A stretch of 64,000 nt of DNA from Chaunax sp. Z400 (taxonomy: Eukaryota; Chordata; Actinopteri; Lophiiformes; Chaunacidae), in the NCBI GenBank assembly GCA_037577475.1, contig CM075192.1, forward strand, positions 7,961,408 to 8,025,407, given 5' to 3'. Below are positions 37,977-49,929 of the stretch, in pieces. Under the pieces are notes generated by a model. That model worked only from the letters and a program-made list of their open reading frames with translations, was not told where the DNA came from and searched no databases. Both the position numbers and the translations under genes were made by a program. Numbering within the stretch: position 1 is the stretch's first letter; each line of letters opens with the position of its first letter.

Positions 37977-38432
37977 TTGTCTTTTGGATGCATCCGCACG
38001 ACCTTCACGACGATCCGGACAAGCCTCAGAATATGTAACAGACCTCCTTTCCTCCTATACGAGCCTAACTGTAACCTGAGATCCTCTGGTAGATCACTCC
38101 TGCACATTCCCCACTCAAACCACAAAACTATAGGGACTGGGCCTTTTCTGTTTTGGCCCCTCAGTTGTAGAATGATCTTCCAGAGGAGATCAGGAAAACT
38201 GACACACAGTCTTCCCGTTAAGTCACTTTTAAAAACTCACTATTTTAGGCTGGCCTTCTATTGATTTTATCATTGTTTTATGAATTTTATTAATTTTTAC
38301 TGTTTAATTACTTTCATTTTATTGCCAAAATGTTTTACTGGCTGTTGCTTAAATTTTATTTTTATTGTTTGTGAAGTGCTTTGTAACTTGTTTTGAAAAG
38401 CGCTACATAAGTAAAGGTATTATTATTATTAC
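37977..38432 (+). mobile_element. L2-like LINE 3' end with (ATT)n tail
   Basis: Plus-strand reading across a frame change gives FLFWPLSCRMIFQRRSGK and then SLPVKSLLKTHYFRLAF. This matches the C-terminal FSVAGPKLWNSLP...FKS.LKTHLF pattern of fish L2-type LINEs. The 3' end reads GTGAAGTGCTTTGTAACTTG, then AAAAGCGCTACATAA, and closes with ATT repeats, the characteristic tail of these elements. The copy is 5'-truncated and decayed. Confidence 0.8.
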
Positions 38433-38800
38433 TTCTCACATGATTGACTTAGCTACTTCAGTGTTGCTTGTTTATAATTTGTTTCTGTAATTGGATATAC
38501 ATATACAGTTGGAGGCAAAATTATCAAAGCTTCTGCTTAAATAACAGAAATTCTACTTTAATACAGGTTTGTTTGGTTAACTAATGAAATGGAATATCAC
38601 AAGTTAGTGTATATATAATAGCCTTTATATAATATATCACTTATCTAAAATGTTTTGATAGTAATCTAACCCCAATTAGTGATGACTCTTTTACTCAAAC
38701 AAATAACATTGATATCGCACCTAGTATGAAAGGATATAGAGGCATCTCAGTCCAAGTTCTTCACCTTATTTAAATCTTCTGCTCAATACAGTATTTAGAG
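38433..38800. other. Intergenic sequence with a lone Tc1/MITE-like end
   Basis: At 38508-38527 the sequence CAGTTGGAGGCAAAATTATC resembles the terminal repeat seen at 45285-45318. Nothing else recognised. Confidence 0.45.
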
Positions 38801-39165
38801 ATAAAAGAAGCACCCTCAAATCTGATGATTGGTGGAATACATGTTTTAGATTGCAAATGCAACAATAAACACATAAGAAACATATTAATTTCAGAAAATA
38901 GTGATGTTCTAGGAGCCGTATACAAATGGAAACAATGCATTCCGTATATTAGTGTGGATAAGATTTGGACTGAACATAACAAATTTTGCATTCTCAACAA
39001 AAAGTCAAAAAGATAAACATAAAAAATGTTTCATAAGTTTTATAATAGCAATTCATTCCTATCAAAATTTATAAAAGATGTTTTACTGAAATATTCTTTT
39101 TGTGGCACTGAAGCTGAATCCTTGTCTCATCTATTTTTATTTTTTTTTATTTTTAAGCGTATGCT
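38800..39165 (+). mobile_element. L1-like LINE ORF2 C-terminal relic
   Basis: Broken plus-strand frames read WKQCIPYISVDKIWTEHNK and then CSFCGTEAESLSHLF-like sequence (here YSFCGTEAESLSHLF) at about 39090-39150. The CxxC...H pattern is that of the C-terminal zinc-binding region of fish L1 ORF2. A related fragment occurs at 56214-56275. Confidence 0.7.
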
Positions 39166-39506
39166 AAGTAAATTCCATATTCATGAAGCAAGAGTACGTG
39201 ACCAAAAATCTAATTTTAAAGGTATACTCCCACTCAGAATTTTCCTGCTCAAGGCGTGTGAAGAATTTTGAAAGTAACCACGATATTTTTATTCAGTAGG
39301 ACGAATACTATTCTACAGCCTGATATAACGGTCATATTTTTAGCACATTGGAATACAGAGAACAACTAAGCTAGCGAAGGGCGAAAAATATGAAGTAAAT
39401 AAAGGGCCATTTTGAAATTCGGTGATATCTTCCCCAAGGGCTTCCCCAGATTGAAGGCCACACAAGGCCCCAAGCCTATGCACGAAAGTTTAAAATCTGC
39501 TAGAAC

Positions 39507-39683
39507 ATGGAGAAGAGAAAGCGTGGACGACATAAAATAACAGATAGTGTGAGGAAAAGGCGTCAAGTATCTGAACAAAAGAAACGTAGAGCAAAACTGG
39601 TAAATACTGGAGAGCAGAAGGATCGATGGGAGCTACTGAAATCAAAATCTGGTCACGCACAGCTGGCTTGCGCACTTGCATAA
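39507..39683 (+). pseudogene. Short basic reading frame, possible transposon-derived relic
   Basis: A 58-codon ATG frame reads MEKRKRGRHKITDSVRKRRQ and continues with AKLVNTGEQKDRWELLKSKS. The layout (basic patch, then a short ...RW.ELK..... segment) resembles the N-terminal part of fish transposon-associated open frames with the pattern RINIGVAFxRWRELK. It ends early with TAA and is not spliced to anything visible. Assignment is tentative. Confidence 0.35.
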
Positions 39684-40170
39684 GTGGCTGGAAGCTGCAG
39701 GGAAATTGCTGCCAGGTAGAGGAAATCAAAACAAATCTACCCACGGAATTCCCTTTCATTTGGCATGTTTTCGTTTGAATTATGCATTGAAACTTGACCA
39801 AATAATGAAATGTTTATTAATTGATGTGCCACACTTTGAGTGTAATGAATTTTGTACGCATAGGGCTGTTAGTTGAGTGGGAGCATACCTTTAAGTTCCT
39901 CTGTAATGACTTAAAATATTTGTTCAAACATTAAATGAGGTAAATAGAAAAGTCTAAATGACTTCCACATTTTGGAGAACATCCTAAATCAAAAGAAAAT
40001 GAAGCCAACACTCAATTATCCCTCGTACAAATTAACACTTTATGAAAACAAAAGAATGTATAATTTACTTGTAATACATGTTAGTGTTTTACATTGTTCC
40101 CTTTGTTCTAAAACCCGTGTAACTTTAAGAAGAAAAGAAATTAGTCGTTTTGTCGACCTTTGATGTCGTC

Positions 40171-40317
40171 ATGGAGCAGTGCCAGGGGGTAGGGGGCGGC
40201 GCCGCACCGGTTCCTCCCTCTGATTGGTCGGTGCTTCCCGTCCTGATCGGTGAGCCCATTGAAGGGTCGCCAAATGCTGAAGCTGTTGTCTGTGCCTTAC
40301 CAACGCAGCCCCTCTCA
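40171..40317 (+). promoter_or_regulatory. psph: psph promoter and non-coding first exon
   Basis: A GC-rich block with GGGGGCGGCGCC and an inverted CCAAT box (GATTGG at 40221). It ends at a consensus donor, CTCA|GTAAGT (40318). Splicing to the acceptor CTTTTTCCAG at 40916 would bring in the psph ATG at once. An upstream ATG at 40171 opens a frame that, after splicing, is out of register with psph and stops, so it is at most a uORF. The exon start is not defined. Confidence 0.5.
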
Positions 40318-40917
40318 GTAAGTACCACAACACAACTCATCCGTTTATTTTTCTATTTATTGGTAAGACATAGTTTAGTATTGCAGTGTGAGTAGTTTAG
40401 CATTTCTGTCAGTTGAACAGAAATTGTTTGGAGCGCTCAAATCAAGTGTTATGAGCTGCACCGGACAGGTTACATCCTCTCTGGAGCAGCGTTAATGCAG
40501 CAGCGGGCTGCCATTACACCAAACACAGAGGAGCGGCTCGTTTGACTTCTTTCATCGTCCTTACATTTGTTTGGGGGGTTTGCCCTCCACGGTCCGGTAT
40601 TGTGCTGGGAGGTGACGCAATACAGGCACATGATGTCCATTGCGGTACAAAATAGTTTGTTTAGGCAGATTTGTTCTCACATGTATGTCTCACGTGGCAC
40701 ATGGCTATTTGAGATGAGCCCCTCCGATTAAGAAATGTTTGCACAAAGGTATTTGGTCAATGGACGTGTTGAACGCTTCACTGAACCGAAGACATCCGCT
40801 GCATGCACGGCTTAGTTAAACGATTAAGTAAGGCAGCGGATGGGCACAGACCTCTAACCTGAAAACTCTGCTGCTGCTTGCGATTGTCCGATCTTGTGTA
40901 CTTTCCCTTTTTCCAGC

Positions 40918-42780
40918 ATGATGGCAACACTTTCGCAGACGAAGGAACTGTTCCGGAGAGCAGAAGCTGTCTGTTTCGATGTGGACAGCACTGTCATCAA
41001 AGAAGAAGGCATAGATGAACTGGCCAAATTTTGTGGTGTTGGGGATGCGGTAACCGAAATGTATGTGTATGCTGTCAATGTCACAGGGAAACATGCACTG
41101 AAAGCACATTTTTATAGCCTTTGCAACAGGAGTTTGAGGAGGTTTTGTGATCTTCCATGTTAGAAATAATCAGGCATGGACAATTTATGACCATGATGAG
41201 CAATTTGATGCAGATTCGGATCATAATTCAGATCTGGGCAATTAAAAAATCTATATGAAGGGGGCAATATGTATTGGGTCTCAGTACAGCAACAGGGAGG
41301 AGTGGAGACACAACACTGCCACCACTATGTAGATTACATAACACAGATTCAGAGTCATGAAATGGATTTAACGCATCTGTGAAAGGTAAGTTATAGCTCA
41401 ACAAACAATAGATCCAGATCCACCGCAGGGGAAATCATAGTTTTGTTGATAACTCATAAACCACTGATGATAAACACATGATTCCACATGTTAGGAGTAG
41501 ATTTCCAGGCTCAGGTGTTTGCTCTTCGTGAATTCGAGTTTTGCGTTTCCTGACCTTATTTCAAAAAGTATGCCGCCATTGTTTACTCCTGTCACATTTC
41601 AGGACTCGCAAAGCTATGGGTGGCTCCATGACATTTAAAACAGCCCTGACTGAGCGTCTTTCCATCATACGATGTTCCAGAGAACAAGTGAACAAACTGA
41701 TAACAGACCACCCGCCACAGCTGACTCCAGGCATAAGGTGAGAATGTAAAGATGCCATGTCACTCATTTAGTGGACCCTGGTGTTTGACATACACAAATC
41801 TGTCACCTCAATTGTAAACCTTCCATTTATAAGGATATAGTGCTTGTTGGTGCAAGTTTAGCTTCTTAATGAGGCATGAGACTTGTGTTCCTACTCCTTT
41901 GTGCATATGCATGGCTGCTTATTCACTGATGAACAAGAAACTGTGTGAGAGCATGGCTTATTTAAAAAATGACCTATCAAGTCATTGGTCCACATGAGAT
42001 TTTTGTGCTACTTCCAACTATACATTCAAGGAAAACCCGTATCCATGTAGTTTGAGTGTCGAGTGTCCATCTATCTTCATTCAGGGAGCTCGTGGACCGT
42101 CTGCACCAGCGTAGCATTAAGGTGTTCCTCATCTCAGGTGGCTTCCGCTGCATCGTTGAACATGTGGCCAGTCAGCTTAACATTCCTCTGCAGCACGTCT
42201 ACGCCAACCGGCTTAAGTTCTACTTCAACGGTAAGAGTTAGAGGCAGTGTGTGAGACACTCCTGTTTTTATGAATGGAGTGATTATGTGTCTGAATCCAA
42301 CCTTTGAGTGTCACACAAACATGTCAACGTGTAAGGCATGATTCTACATAATTAAATGCAATTATATGTGGGATTTCCAGGGGAGTATGCTGGTTTCGAC
42401 GAGAGTCAACCCACAGCTGAGAGCGGTGGAAAAGGAAAGGTCATCAGCATGCTGAAGGAACAATACGGCTTCAAGACTGTGGTGATGATTGGAGATGGAG
42501 CCACTGACCTTGAGGCGTGCCCTCCGGCTGTAAGTGTTCACATTGGCTCTTAAAACACTTTTCCCTATCATGTGTGCACGTATATGTGCTCGATAGGCAT
42601 GTATTCATGAAAACAGTTATGCATATTGGAGCTACGGTGTGATTGCGACATCATCTCTTGTGCCCACAGAGTGCTTTCATTGGATTTGGAGGGAACGTCA
42701 CCAGGCAGCAGGTTAAGGAGCGCTCTTTGTGGTACGTGACGAGTTTCGGGGAGCTGCTAAAAGAACTGGAAAAGATTTAA
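40918..42780 (+). CDS. psph: Phosphoserine phosphatase (PSPH), complete, 5 coding exons, 227 aa
   Basis: Exons: 40918-41060, 41603-41737, 42085-42230, 42381-42529 and 42670-42780, joined in frame. The enzyme removes phosphate from L-phosphoserine, the last step of serine synthesis, in the cytosol. It is a HAD-superfamily hydrolase: the nucleophile motif FDVDST (first D is residue 21), motif II FLISGG, the KGKVI lysine region and motif III IGDGATD are all intact. The first coding exon opens ATG ATG; starting at the second Met gives the numbering of human PSPH (225 aa). It is convergent with nipsnap2. No defect seen. Confidence 0.97.
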
Positions 42781-44116
42781 AGATGCTAAAAGTGTACTGT
42801 TACCAATTTTAACATTTTGTATTTGCACCTAAGGGGTGCCTCTTTATGAAGTCATCTGCTGCATTCCTTCAGTTTAATAGATTTTTATAATAATGAAATG
42901 TTTACATTAATAACACCAGTCTTAGCTTCGTTGGGATGTTGCTCATTTTTATACTAAATGAATAACCAAACATGGTCAGTCTGAAGGTTAGGATGATTTT
43001 AGAAGTTTTTGCACTTTTTCATCAAAGCCATAGGGTAAGATAACACAACTACAGCATATAATGATATGTGCAATGAGCAATATTAATGTTTTGTGTCTCG
43101 ATAACATGGGTTGTAACCACACAGACAAGTTATTATGGTGATGTCAGTTCTGTAGAGAACACTGGTTTTAAACATAATAACATGCTGTCAGAGATGTTTG
43201 AACTGCTTTTAATCTGTGTCTCGTCCTTCCTTCCACACTGTCCTCTATTTACAGAGGAACAAAACAAGATAAACAGGCTTCCTGTCACAATCAAATCTTA
43301 TGATTATAATCAGCAGCCCACTTAGTCACAAATCCACTCAGCCGCTGGTGGATAATGCTTGTTTTCAGAGCGCATCGTACATGATAATTATACCCCTTTA
43401 AAAGATGTTGGATAAAAAAAAAGAAGTTTTTTTTTTTTTTAAACAAGGCATGCTGTCTTCACAAAAAAAAAAAGTACAAGGCAAAGTTGCAAACACAGCA
43501 ACATGAAACATCATCATTACCATGACGGGGAACCTCGGAACATCCAGAAAACAAATGAAAGGAGTGGTTTGCTAAAAAGAAAATCCTTGCTTTATAATAG
43601 AAAATTATGAGGTTTACAGTTCACACTTATAGTTTTCTTGAATATACAGCTTTTTCTCACTTCACTCAGCAATAGCATGGCTCACAGAAGTGCCGCTTCA
43701 GATATAAGTATTCCAAATTTACATTAAATAAATCACTAATGCTTTGTACAGTGAGCTGTTCTTCTTTTCAAGTAACTTTGGATTTGAAGAGAAGCTCCCT
43801 TCAATGACCAGTTTCAATATGGCATGAGACACTAGACATGACGGCCATCAGGAGGTTTAAATTGGCCAAATTTACTCATCTGGCTCCAGAACCCCCAAAA
43901 AAGTGGAAGGGAAATCTGGGTCTGTAAGTGGCTCTGACTATTCTGAATTTAAATACAAGGTAGACATTGTCCTCTTTACATCTTCAAGTAATAAAGCCAA
44001 GAACAAAGAAGGGATGTTGATTGGCAGCACTGATATGAAACATGATAGTGATGCTCTGGGTGGATGTAACATTCAAAGGGGTGCCACGTGATATCATCTT
44101 CAGTTTACATCTCAAT
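42781..44116. other. psph and nipsnap2 convergent 3' regions
   Basis: The 3' UTRs of both genes should lie here. Poly(T) and poly(A) runs occur at 43430-43475. No open frame of interest; poly(A) sites were not assigned. Confidence 0.45.
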
Positions 44117-47100
44117 TCACTTCAGAGGGGAAGCCTTGGTTGGGATCATAATCCTGGATTCCATATGCTGAATGAGAGGAACTGGAGAAAAGGTGAAACG
44201 AATGATTTAGAGCTGATATAGAGTTTTGTCATAGTTTAAAGTCCTTTTGGTATTGATCAGCGTGCTCTAAAGCTAAAATGCTCCATGTTGTTACCAGACA
44301 TATTAGATAAGGCTTTATTAACTGCCTTTTCATCACCACTTAGTATTTAGAAAAGGATTCCTTTGCTCACCTGTGTAATACACCACCTCATCCCAGCCCT
44401 CCTGCTGCCAGGCTCCACTCCTCGTGTCTTCTCTGGACTGAAGGTCTTTGTAAGCTGCAATAAAGAAAAAAATAATACATTATAGCACGTTTTAGGAAAC
44501 AAGTAGACATGAAGCAACATGAGAGATCATTTGGAATCATTTGTTTCTTCTGATTTTCTGTGGAACTAATGACTTCAGCATTAGAATGATTATCTACATG
44601 GTGACACGGTGGTTATGTAGTTTATCATAAGGCTGGTATTTGGCCATACCCCAGAGGTGATGAACCATATAGAGGTTGCCGATCTGTGAGAAAAACCCTC
44701 CCACGGCTTCTCTGTTGTGTTGGCGATATCCAATGGCCCTTGCCCTGCACATAAAAACAACTTCAGTCACAATGCAGGCCAAAAACCACAAAGGGCGTCA
44801 CCTGGCAACAGATATAAGTGTTTTCCCCAAATAAAACACAAAAAAGCTACTTTTACTGACTACTGCAGTGTCAAAATTATACAACCCCTTAATGACAAGC
44901 AGGGTTGGGCATCGTTTGGATTTTACCGATTCTGGCTCCAGTTCTTGACTGATCTCAATTCTGGTTCTTTGAGGGGCGGGGTCAAAACAGGCCACATGAT
45001 TATTTGACAGAAGAAAAATGTATTTAAAAAGCCTTTATACAAGCCATTCTGTATAAAGAATGCATCATTCATTATGCAAGATGCGTTCATATATTCCCGT
45101 CACATCCTGGGATCACTGCCGCTGGCTTACGGCTGTAAACTTCACTCAATCATTAAAAGCAGCGTTGTGTGTTGAATGTGGACAAAAACTTGTGATATCT
45201 GGTGTATTGAGCTATTTAAACTGTTCTTGTTTAATTTGGTTATTGCAAACAGCTGATAAATAGTACATTAAACCTAATTTACAATGGGGGTTGAATAATT
45301 TTGCTTCCAACTGCATGAGCGGAATATTTTCCATCATGTTTTCCCCCCAAAGCAAACGAGCACTTATTAAAATCATAATCACTGTCTGGATAGGATTGGA
45401 GTGTACATTCTATTATATTCTTCTATGAATTGGAGTCTTGACTTGAGAGCAGAGCTGTGCTGCGTTAGAATAGCATCTCTCTGTGGAATAGCTCTTATTA
45501 ATGACAGCATGTTGAGGAAAGTTTCATGTAGTCTGTAACCACAATTCAGTGAACCAAATGAAATTCAGGCTGTCTTACCAGTAATTACCCCATTCAATCA
45601 TGGTCCCAGGCTGGAAGAAAGAAGAGACAATGTTCCTTATCAAAATAAAACGTGTAATTTAGACCTTTTATAACTCAATTTCCTCTTTCAACACATTAAC
45701 ACAAATGCATGGTAAAGGCACATAACAGGTATTGTATCATATGAAAATAAGCTGTAATAATTACACCCGAGGGATTTTGAATTCATCCATGAGACAACAA
45801 ACGCCCTGCTATTTCTACAACATCATCTCCGTCTGTGATGAGGGATGACAGCTTGCATTCATCACGAGTCACAAGAAATGGTGACCCTGAGGGCGTTTTT
45901 ACTGTCAGATTAGAAAGACATATGCATATGCATATGCACATATGCAATCTGCATGATCTGATGTGATTGACCATGCATTAAGCATTATGTAGGGCTGCTT
46001 TCAATTTAACGACTGACCCACGCAAAAATCACCTGCCTCTGCTTTGCCAATGTGATCTAGGAGTCATGTGGGGGAAAAAATATCTTCAATGGTAATTATT
46101 TGAGCACCACTCTCATCCTGATTGTTGCAGACACAGGGTCAATCTATGCCTTACATAAGTTTTGAGGTCACACAGGCGAAGCGTGTGACTGGGAGATCAT
46201 CAGTTTGGAAAAAGTGAAATCTAAATGCTGTCCCTTTGCTGCTGCAACAAACGCTGAGGAGGAGACTTGAGATGACTCGCTTCTAATGGTGAACATGTGC
46301 AAATAAAAGCTGTTTGCGGTTTAAAATCGGCCCCTCCTCCCAGGCTTAACGAGGTGGTTGAGCGAGCTATGAAGAGAGGGAGCAGCGTTAGCGAAAGCAA
46401 AGCAGTGAATCTAAGATATAAAATGTATTTCTTTTCCACAGCGGTTACAGTCTTGCGCAGATATGAGTATGCCCACACTTAAGCACGACCTTGTCAACGC
46501 GCACATTCCTTCTGTCTGCTGTTTACCTCTGCTCTGCATGGGTGTGCAGCTCAGCCCTGCCCCTGGTCAAACAAACACAGACTTGATGCTTTTCACACAA
46601 CCGTGGGAAACAGAGACGGCTATGTAACCTGGGTGAGTGCCAGCCTCTCGCCATGTGTGCCATTTCCGCCTGGGGCCCACACACCCACTGTTCAAAGGCT
46701 GACACCACAAACATTCTGGACAATGTTTGTGTAGATTCTCAGTCATCCAGGTCATGGTAGTCCTTGAAGGTTGATTGAGAAGCAACTGGAATCAACTCAA
46801 GAAAAGAAGAAACGAAGTCCAGTAGCTTCTCAATCAACCTTCAAGGATCCTGAACAATGCAAAAGACTAAGAAAATACAGGTAGAGGGTCTCTGCAGATA
46901 AACACTCTACCACACACTTTCACTGGGTCCAAAGTGATGAGTTTTATAAGTCTGTAAATACTTTTTTATTTTGAAAAGTCTTGCATAGTATACCTTTATA
47001 TTATGAGGTATGCTTACCTTTATACTTTATACCTTAAAAAGAAAAGAGTGATTAAGTCAAACTACAAGTAATAGTGCTGCTGGTTATGTTTGACAAAGAG

Positions 47101-49833
47101 GATGGGCCATGTCACACATGAAGGGCTGGGCTGACTCTTTCAAACTCGATCATAAAACATCTGCAACATTACTAATGGTGAGATGAACTCTCTGGTCTGC
47201 TGCTCACCCTGAGCTGGTAGGACCGGAGCTCATAGATGTTGGGCCCCTCTCGGGGCACCGGCTCGTTCCAGAAGCTAAACTCCAGCAGAAGCTGGTTTCT
47301 GCGAGACATCAGCATCTTACCCCGCTCCTTCCTGTATGCCGTGAAGTCCTGCCAATGAACAGACACCGCTCAATAAGCTTCACCTTGATTGATGGCTATA
47401 ACTCACTTATCAGCATTAAGCAGGTGTGGTTTACCTGGTTTTGTCTGAGCTTGTTCATCACATCTGTTAGAGCTGGGTATCCACCTCTGTAACGCCATAG
47501 ATGAACTGGGAAAGGGGGAAAAAATGTATAATAGATGCAAAGTCATGCAAACTTCAGAAATGTCAGAGCAGGATAATCAGCTTATTTCATTATGAGAGAA
47601 AACATTCCTCAAGCACTCGAGACTTCTTATAGTTGACATAATACCTCTCTCATTGTGAGGTTTGGACCTGAACTGTATACATCTTTGTGAAACTACATTA
47701 TTTTTCTAACTAGACTTGAAATGGATGAACTACAAAAAAAAAGCACTGATATCACTTTCCCAATGGAACATGCCTCCTCTAATGCTGTGTGAATAAACAT
47801 CCTGCAGCATGTCAACATTTATTAAGGGAAATCAGGGAGCAAAATGAACTACCATTATGTAAAAGGTAGCTGGGCTGACTAAAGAGGGATCTTCACGATC
47901 CTTGGGATGTGTCGGTGACGATAAAGTGAGGAGGACATCAACGGATAGTCTGCTTGTATGCGAACAGGTTGGTGCAGATATTGTTTCATTATAACTTGGA
48001 GGGACATGTTTGCATGCAGCAGGGAGATATCAAGTTTATGCAATTGGTATGCTAGCATGAGTGTGGCTATGCTGTAAAACAAGCCTGCAGATTTGTGCGG
48101 ACCATGTAGGATAGCTTTGTTACATTGCGTTGTCAGTGTGTTGATATGAGAAAGCCTACCAGCCTGGTCTTGTTCTCCATACCAGGTATTCCAGGTGCCT
48201 ACCAGCTCACAGGGGTAGTACTTATCAGCATGGATGGAGGGCAAAACATCCTCACTATGATGAATGAGAAACACTACACTGAACCAAATAAAGTGAAATA
48301 CTGTATAATCATTAGTGCATTTGATATATTCAAGTCTGCTACTGGCAAATTTCACTTTCAAACAGACAAAGTCCCATTAACAATCACATGCTATGTCGTC
48401 ATGTGTCTTCTCTCTAATGCTGCGAGTCCTTCAGTCAGTCCCTAAATACCAGTCGGAGGCCTCCAGTCATCTTAGGTATGAGCAAAGTTGATCTGTGAAG
48501 GACTGAAGTCATGCCAGGTCATCAATCACCTGACAAGAATAGACTCCACACTGTACTAGTTTTTTTTCTTTTTGTTGCCAGCAACAACTGCTGTCTCTAC
48601 TTTCACTTAAGTTTGAGATAATAACAGCGTGCAGCTTTGACAACAATATGAAATAACACTCACCAGAGTTTGTTGTATGCATCCAGGCACTCTGGCTTGA
48701 CATTATGGACTGAAAAGAAGAGTTGTACTTAAGAAACAAATTCATCTCTACTTTGGGATAAATGTGACTGAGGGACTGTCCACTTACACTGGATTTTGTA
48801 AAGGTTACTTTCCTCATTTTTGGTCAGTAGGTTGGAGTGTGCATCTTTCCTGGGATCGACTTTTCTCACAAACAGTGACTTAAACCAGCTGCTATCTTTG
48901 CTTCTGTTATGTGATGTTGAAAACCCCCTGAAAACACAGATGACTCACGATGAACAACTGGACAAATAAGAAATTATCATTATTTTTTATGCGTCTCTGT
49001 CTTACTTTTACTGTTATTATCAAGTTATATTAGTTTATTAATTAGTTTTTAAGTGAAGAACTTGGTACATGCAATTTACTTGTTGTAAAGCCCTTCGAGC
49101 TGCATTTCTTGTATGAAAGGAAATGAAATATTATTATTTTACGACTAGCATCTATGAAAGACTGACTTCCAAATCTACTATGTTGATGGTTATATTTGCA
49201 CACACATAAAAATGATTATCTTCACGTGAACCGCCATGTTTCATTAATAGAATATAAAAACACCTGATTTCATATTTATAGCTGAGGTTGCCAGATTTGA
49301 CAATACTTGAGTAAAAATACAGACTGGGGTTGACATAACAGTACTTCTGCTGCAGTTATACTTAATATGTGATACATTAAAATACAGCGGTTCTTACTGA
49401 ATAGAAATGCATTATCTTTGTAGGGCATAAGCAGATATATCAGAGAAAGTACCAAAGTGACCTTGAACATTTGAGATGCTCAATAGCACAAGACCACAGA
49501 AGCTTATATTCCTTCACCTTCAAGAGGAAGCATACGCAGCTTTAAACTTAAAGATCCCTGAATAAACAATTTTAAAGGCAAAGATTTCATAAATTCAAGC
49601 TGAAGGCCACTGAGATCCGGCTAGCAGTTGTTTGGCTAGCCTGCCACTGGTTATCCTCGCTACAGCAGAAACATACGGAAATAAATAACACAGCTAACTA
49701 GAAACACCACAAACATGACTTTACACAGACGACTACCAAACCTGCTCAACACGACGAGCTGTCCGGCGGACTGGGCCCTGCTTTTAGCCCAGCCCAGACC
49801 ACCGCTGACTCTGTGAAGGACTCCAGTCGCCAT
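44117..49833 (-). CDS. nipsnap2: NIPSNAP2, mitochondrial NIPSNAP-domain protein, complete, 10 exons, 286 aa
   Basis: Exons in order: 49742-49833, 48788-48927, 48664-48709, 48160-48254, 47435-47505, 47208-47348, 45579-45610, 44650-44744, 44371-44454 and 44117-44181. All junctions are GT-AG and the frame is continuous to TGA at 44117-44119. The N-terminus is basic and amphipathic (MATGVLHRVSGGLGWAKSRA), fitting mitochondrial import. Two NIPSNAP-type ferredoxin-like repeats follow, with hallmarks YPCELVGTWNTWYGEQDQA, SFWNEPVPREGPNIYELRS, PGTMIEWGNYWARAI and FFSQIGNLYMVHHLW. It ends with PLIQHMESRIMIP. NIPSNAP1/2 are matrix proteins exposed on damaged mitochondria as mitophagy signals. The 286-aa length equals what I recall for human NIPSNAP2, and linkage to psph supports NIPSNAP2 over NIPSNAP1. 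Confidence 0.95.
44863..45318. mobile_element. TIR-bounded MITE-like element with internal insertion (nipsnap2 intron)
   Basis: Left end TGCAGTGTCAAAATTATACA then ACCCC; right end reverse complement TGCAGTTGGAAGCAAAATTA then TTCAACCCCC. These are imperfect inverted termini. Near 44902-44990 an internal GGTTGGGCATCG sequence with repeated 'ctggttctt' motifs looks like a second fish repeat inserted into the first. A related single end occurs at 38508-38527. Confidence 0.55.
45614..47207 (-). other. nipsnap2 intron 6
   Basis: A 1.6-kb intron between the FWNEP and PGTMIEW exons. It contains CATATG repeats at 45919-45946 and the inverted repeat at 46761-46847. No other gene seen. Confidence 0.5.
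46761..46847. repeat. 30-bp inverted repeat of a fish dispersed element
   Basis: Arms 46761-46790 and 46818-46847 are reverse complements with one mismatch around a 27-base loop. The flank reads, on the minus strand, CTACCATGACCTGGATGACT then GAGAATCTACAC, and the loop contains AAGAAGAAACGAAGTCCAGT. I recall both as parts of a common teleost repeat family. Confidence 0.85.
48255..48663 (-). other. nipsnap2 intron 3
   Basis: Nothing recognised apart from AT-rich sequence and a short T run. Confidence 0.4.
48928..49741 (-). other. nipsnap2 intron 1
   Basis: AT-rich intron. Nothing recognised. Confidence 0.4.
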
Positions 49834-49881
49834 CTTCGACTGTGCTCATGCGGACAGGGCAACCGCTGTTACCGCATCTGA

Positions 49882-49895
49882 CCACCAGGTGGCAG
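49882..49895 (+). promoter_or_regulatory. CTCF-like core motif at the nipsnap2 promoter
   Basis: CCACCAGGTGGCAG lies about 50 bp upstream of the nipsnap2 start codon and fits the CTCF core consensus closely. Binding is inferred from the motif only. Confidence 0.5.
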
Positions 49896-49929
49896 TGCTC
49901 GACTGAGAGCACAGTCAATAGAAAACACG

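Noticed and set aside
40171..40395. ATG frame upstream of psph as an N-terminal extension
   Set aside because: After splicing at 40317/40917 it is out of frame with psph and stops; psph has a complete N-terminus at 40918.
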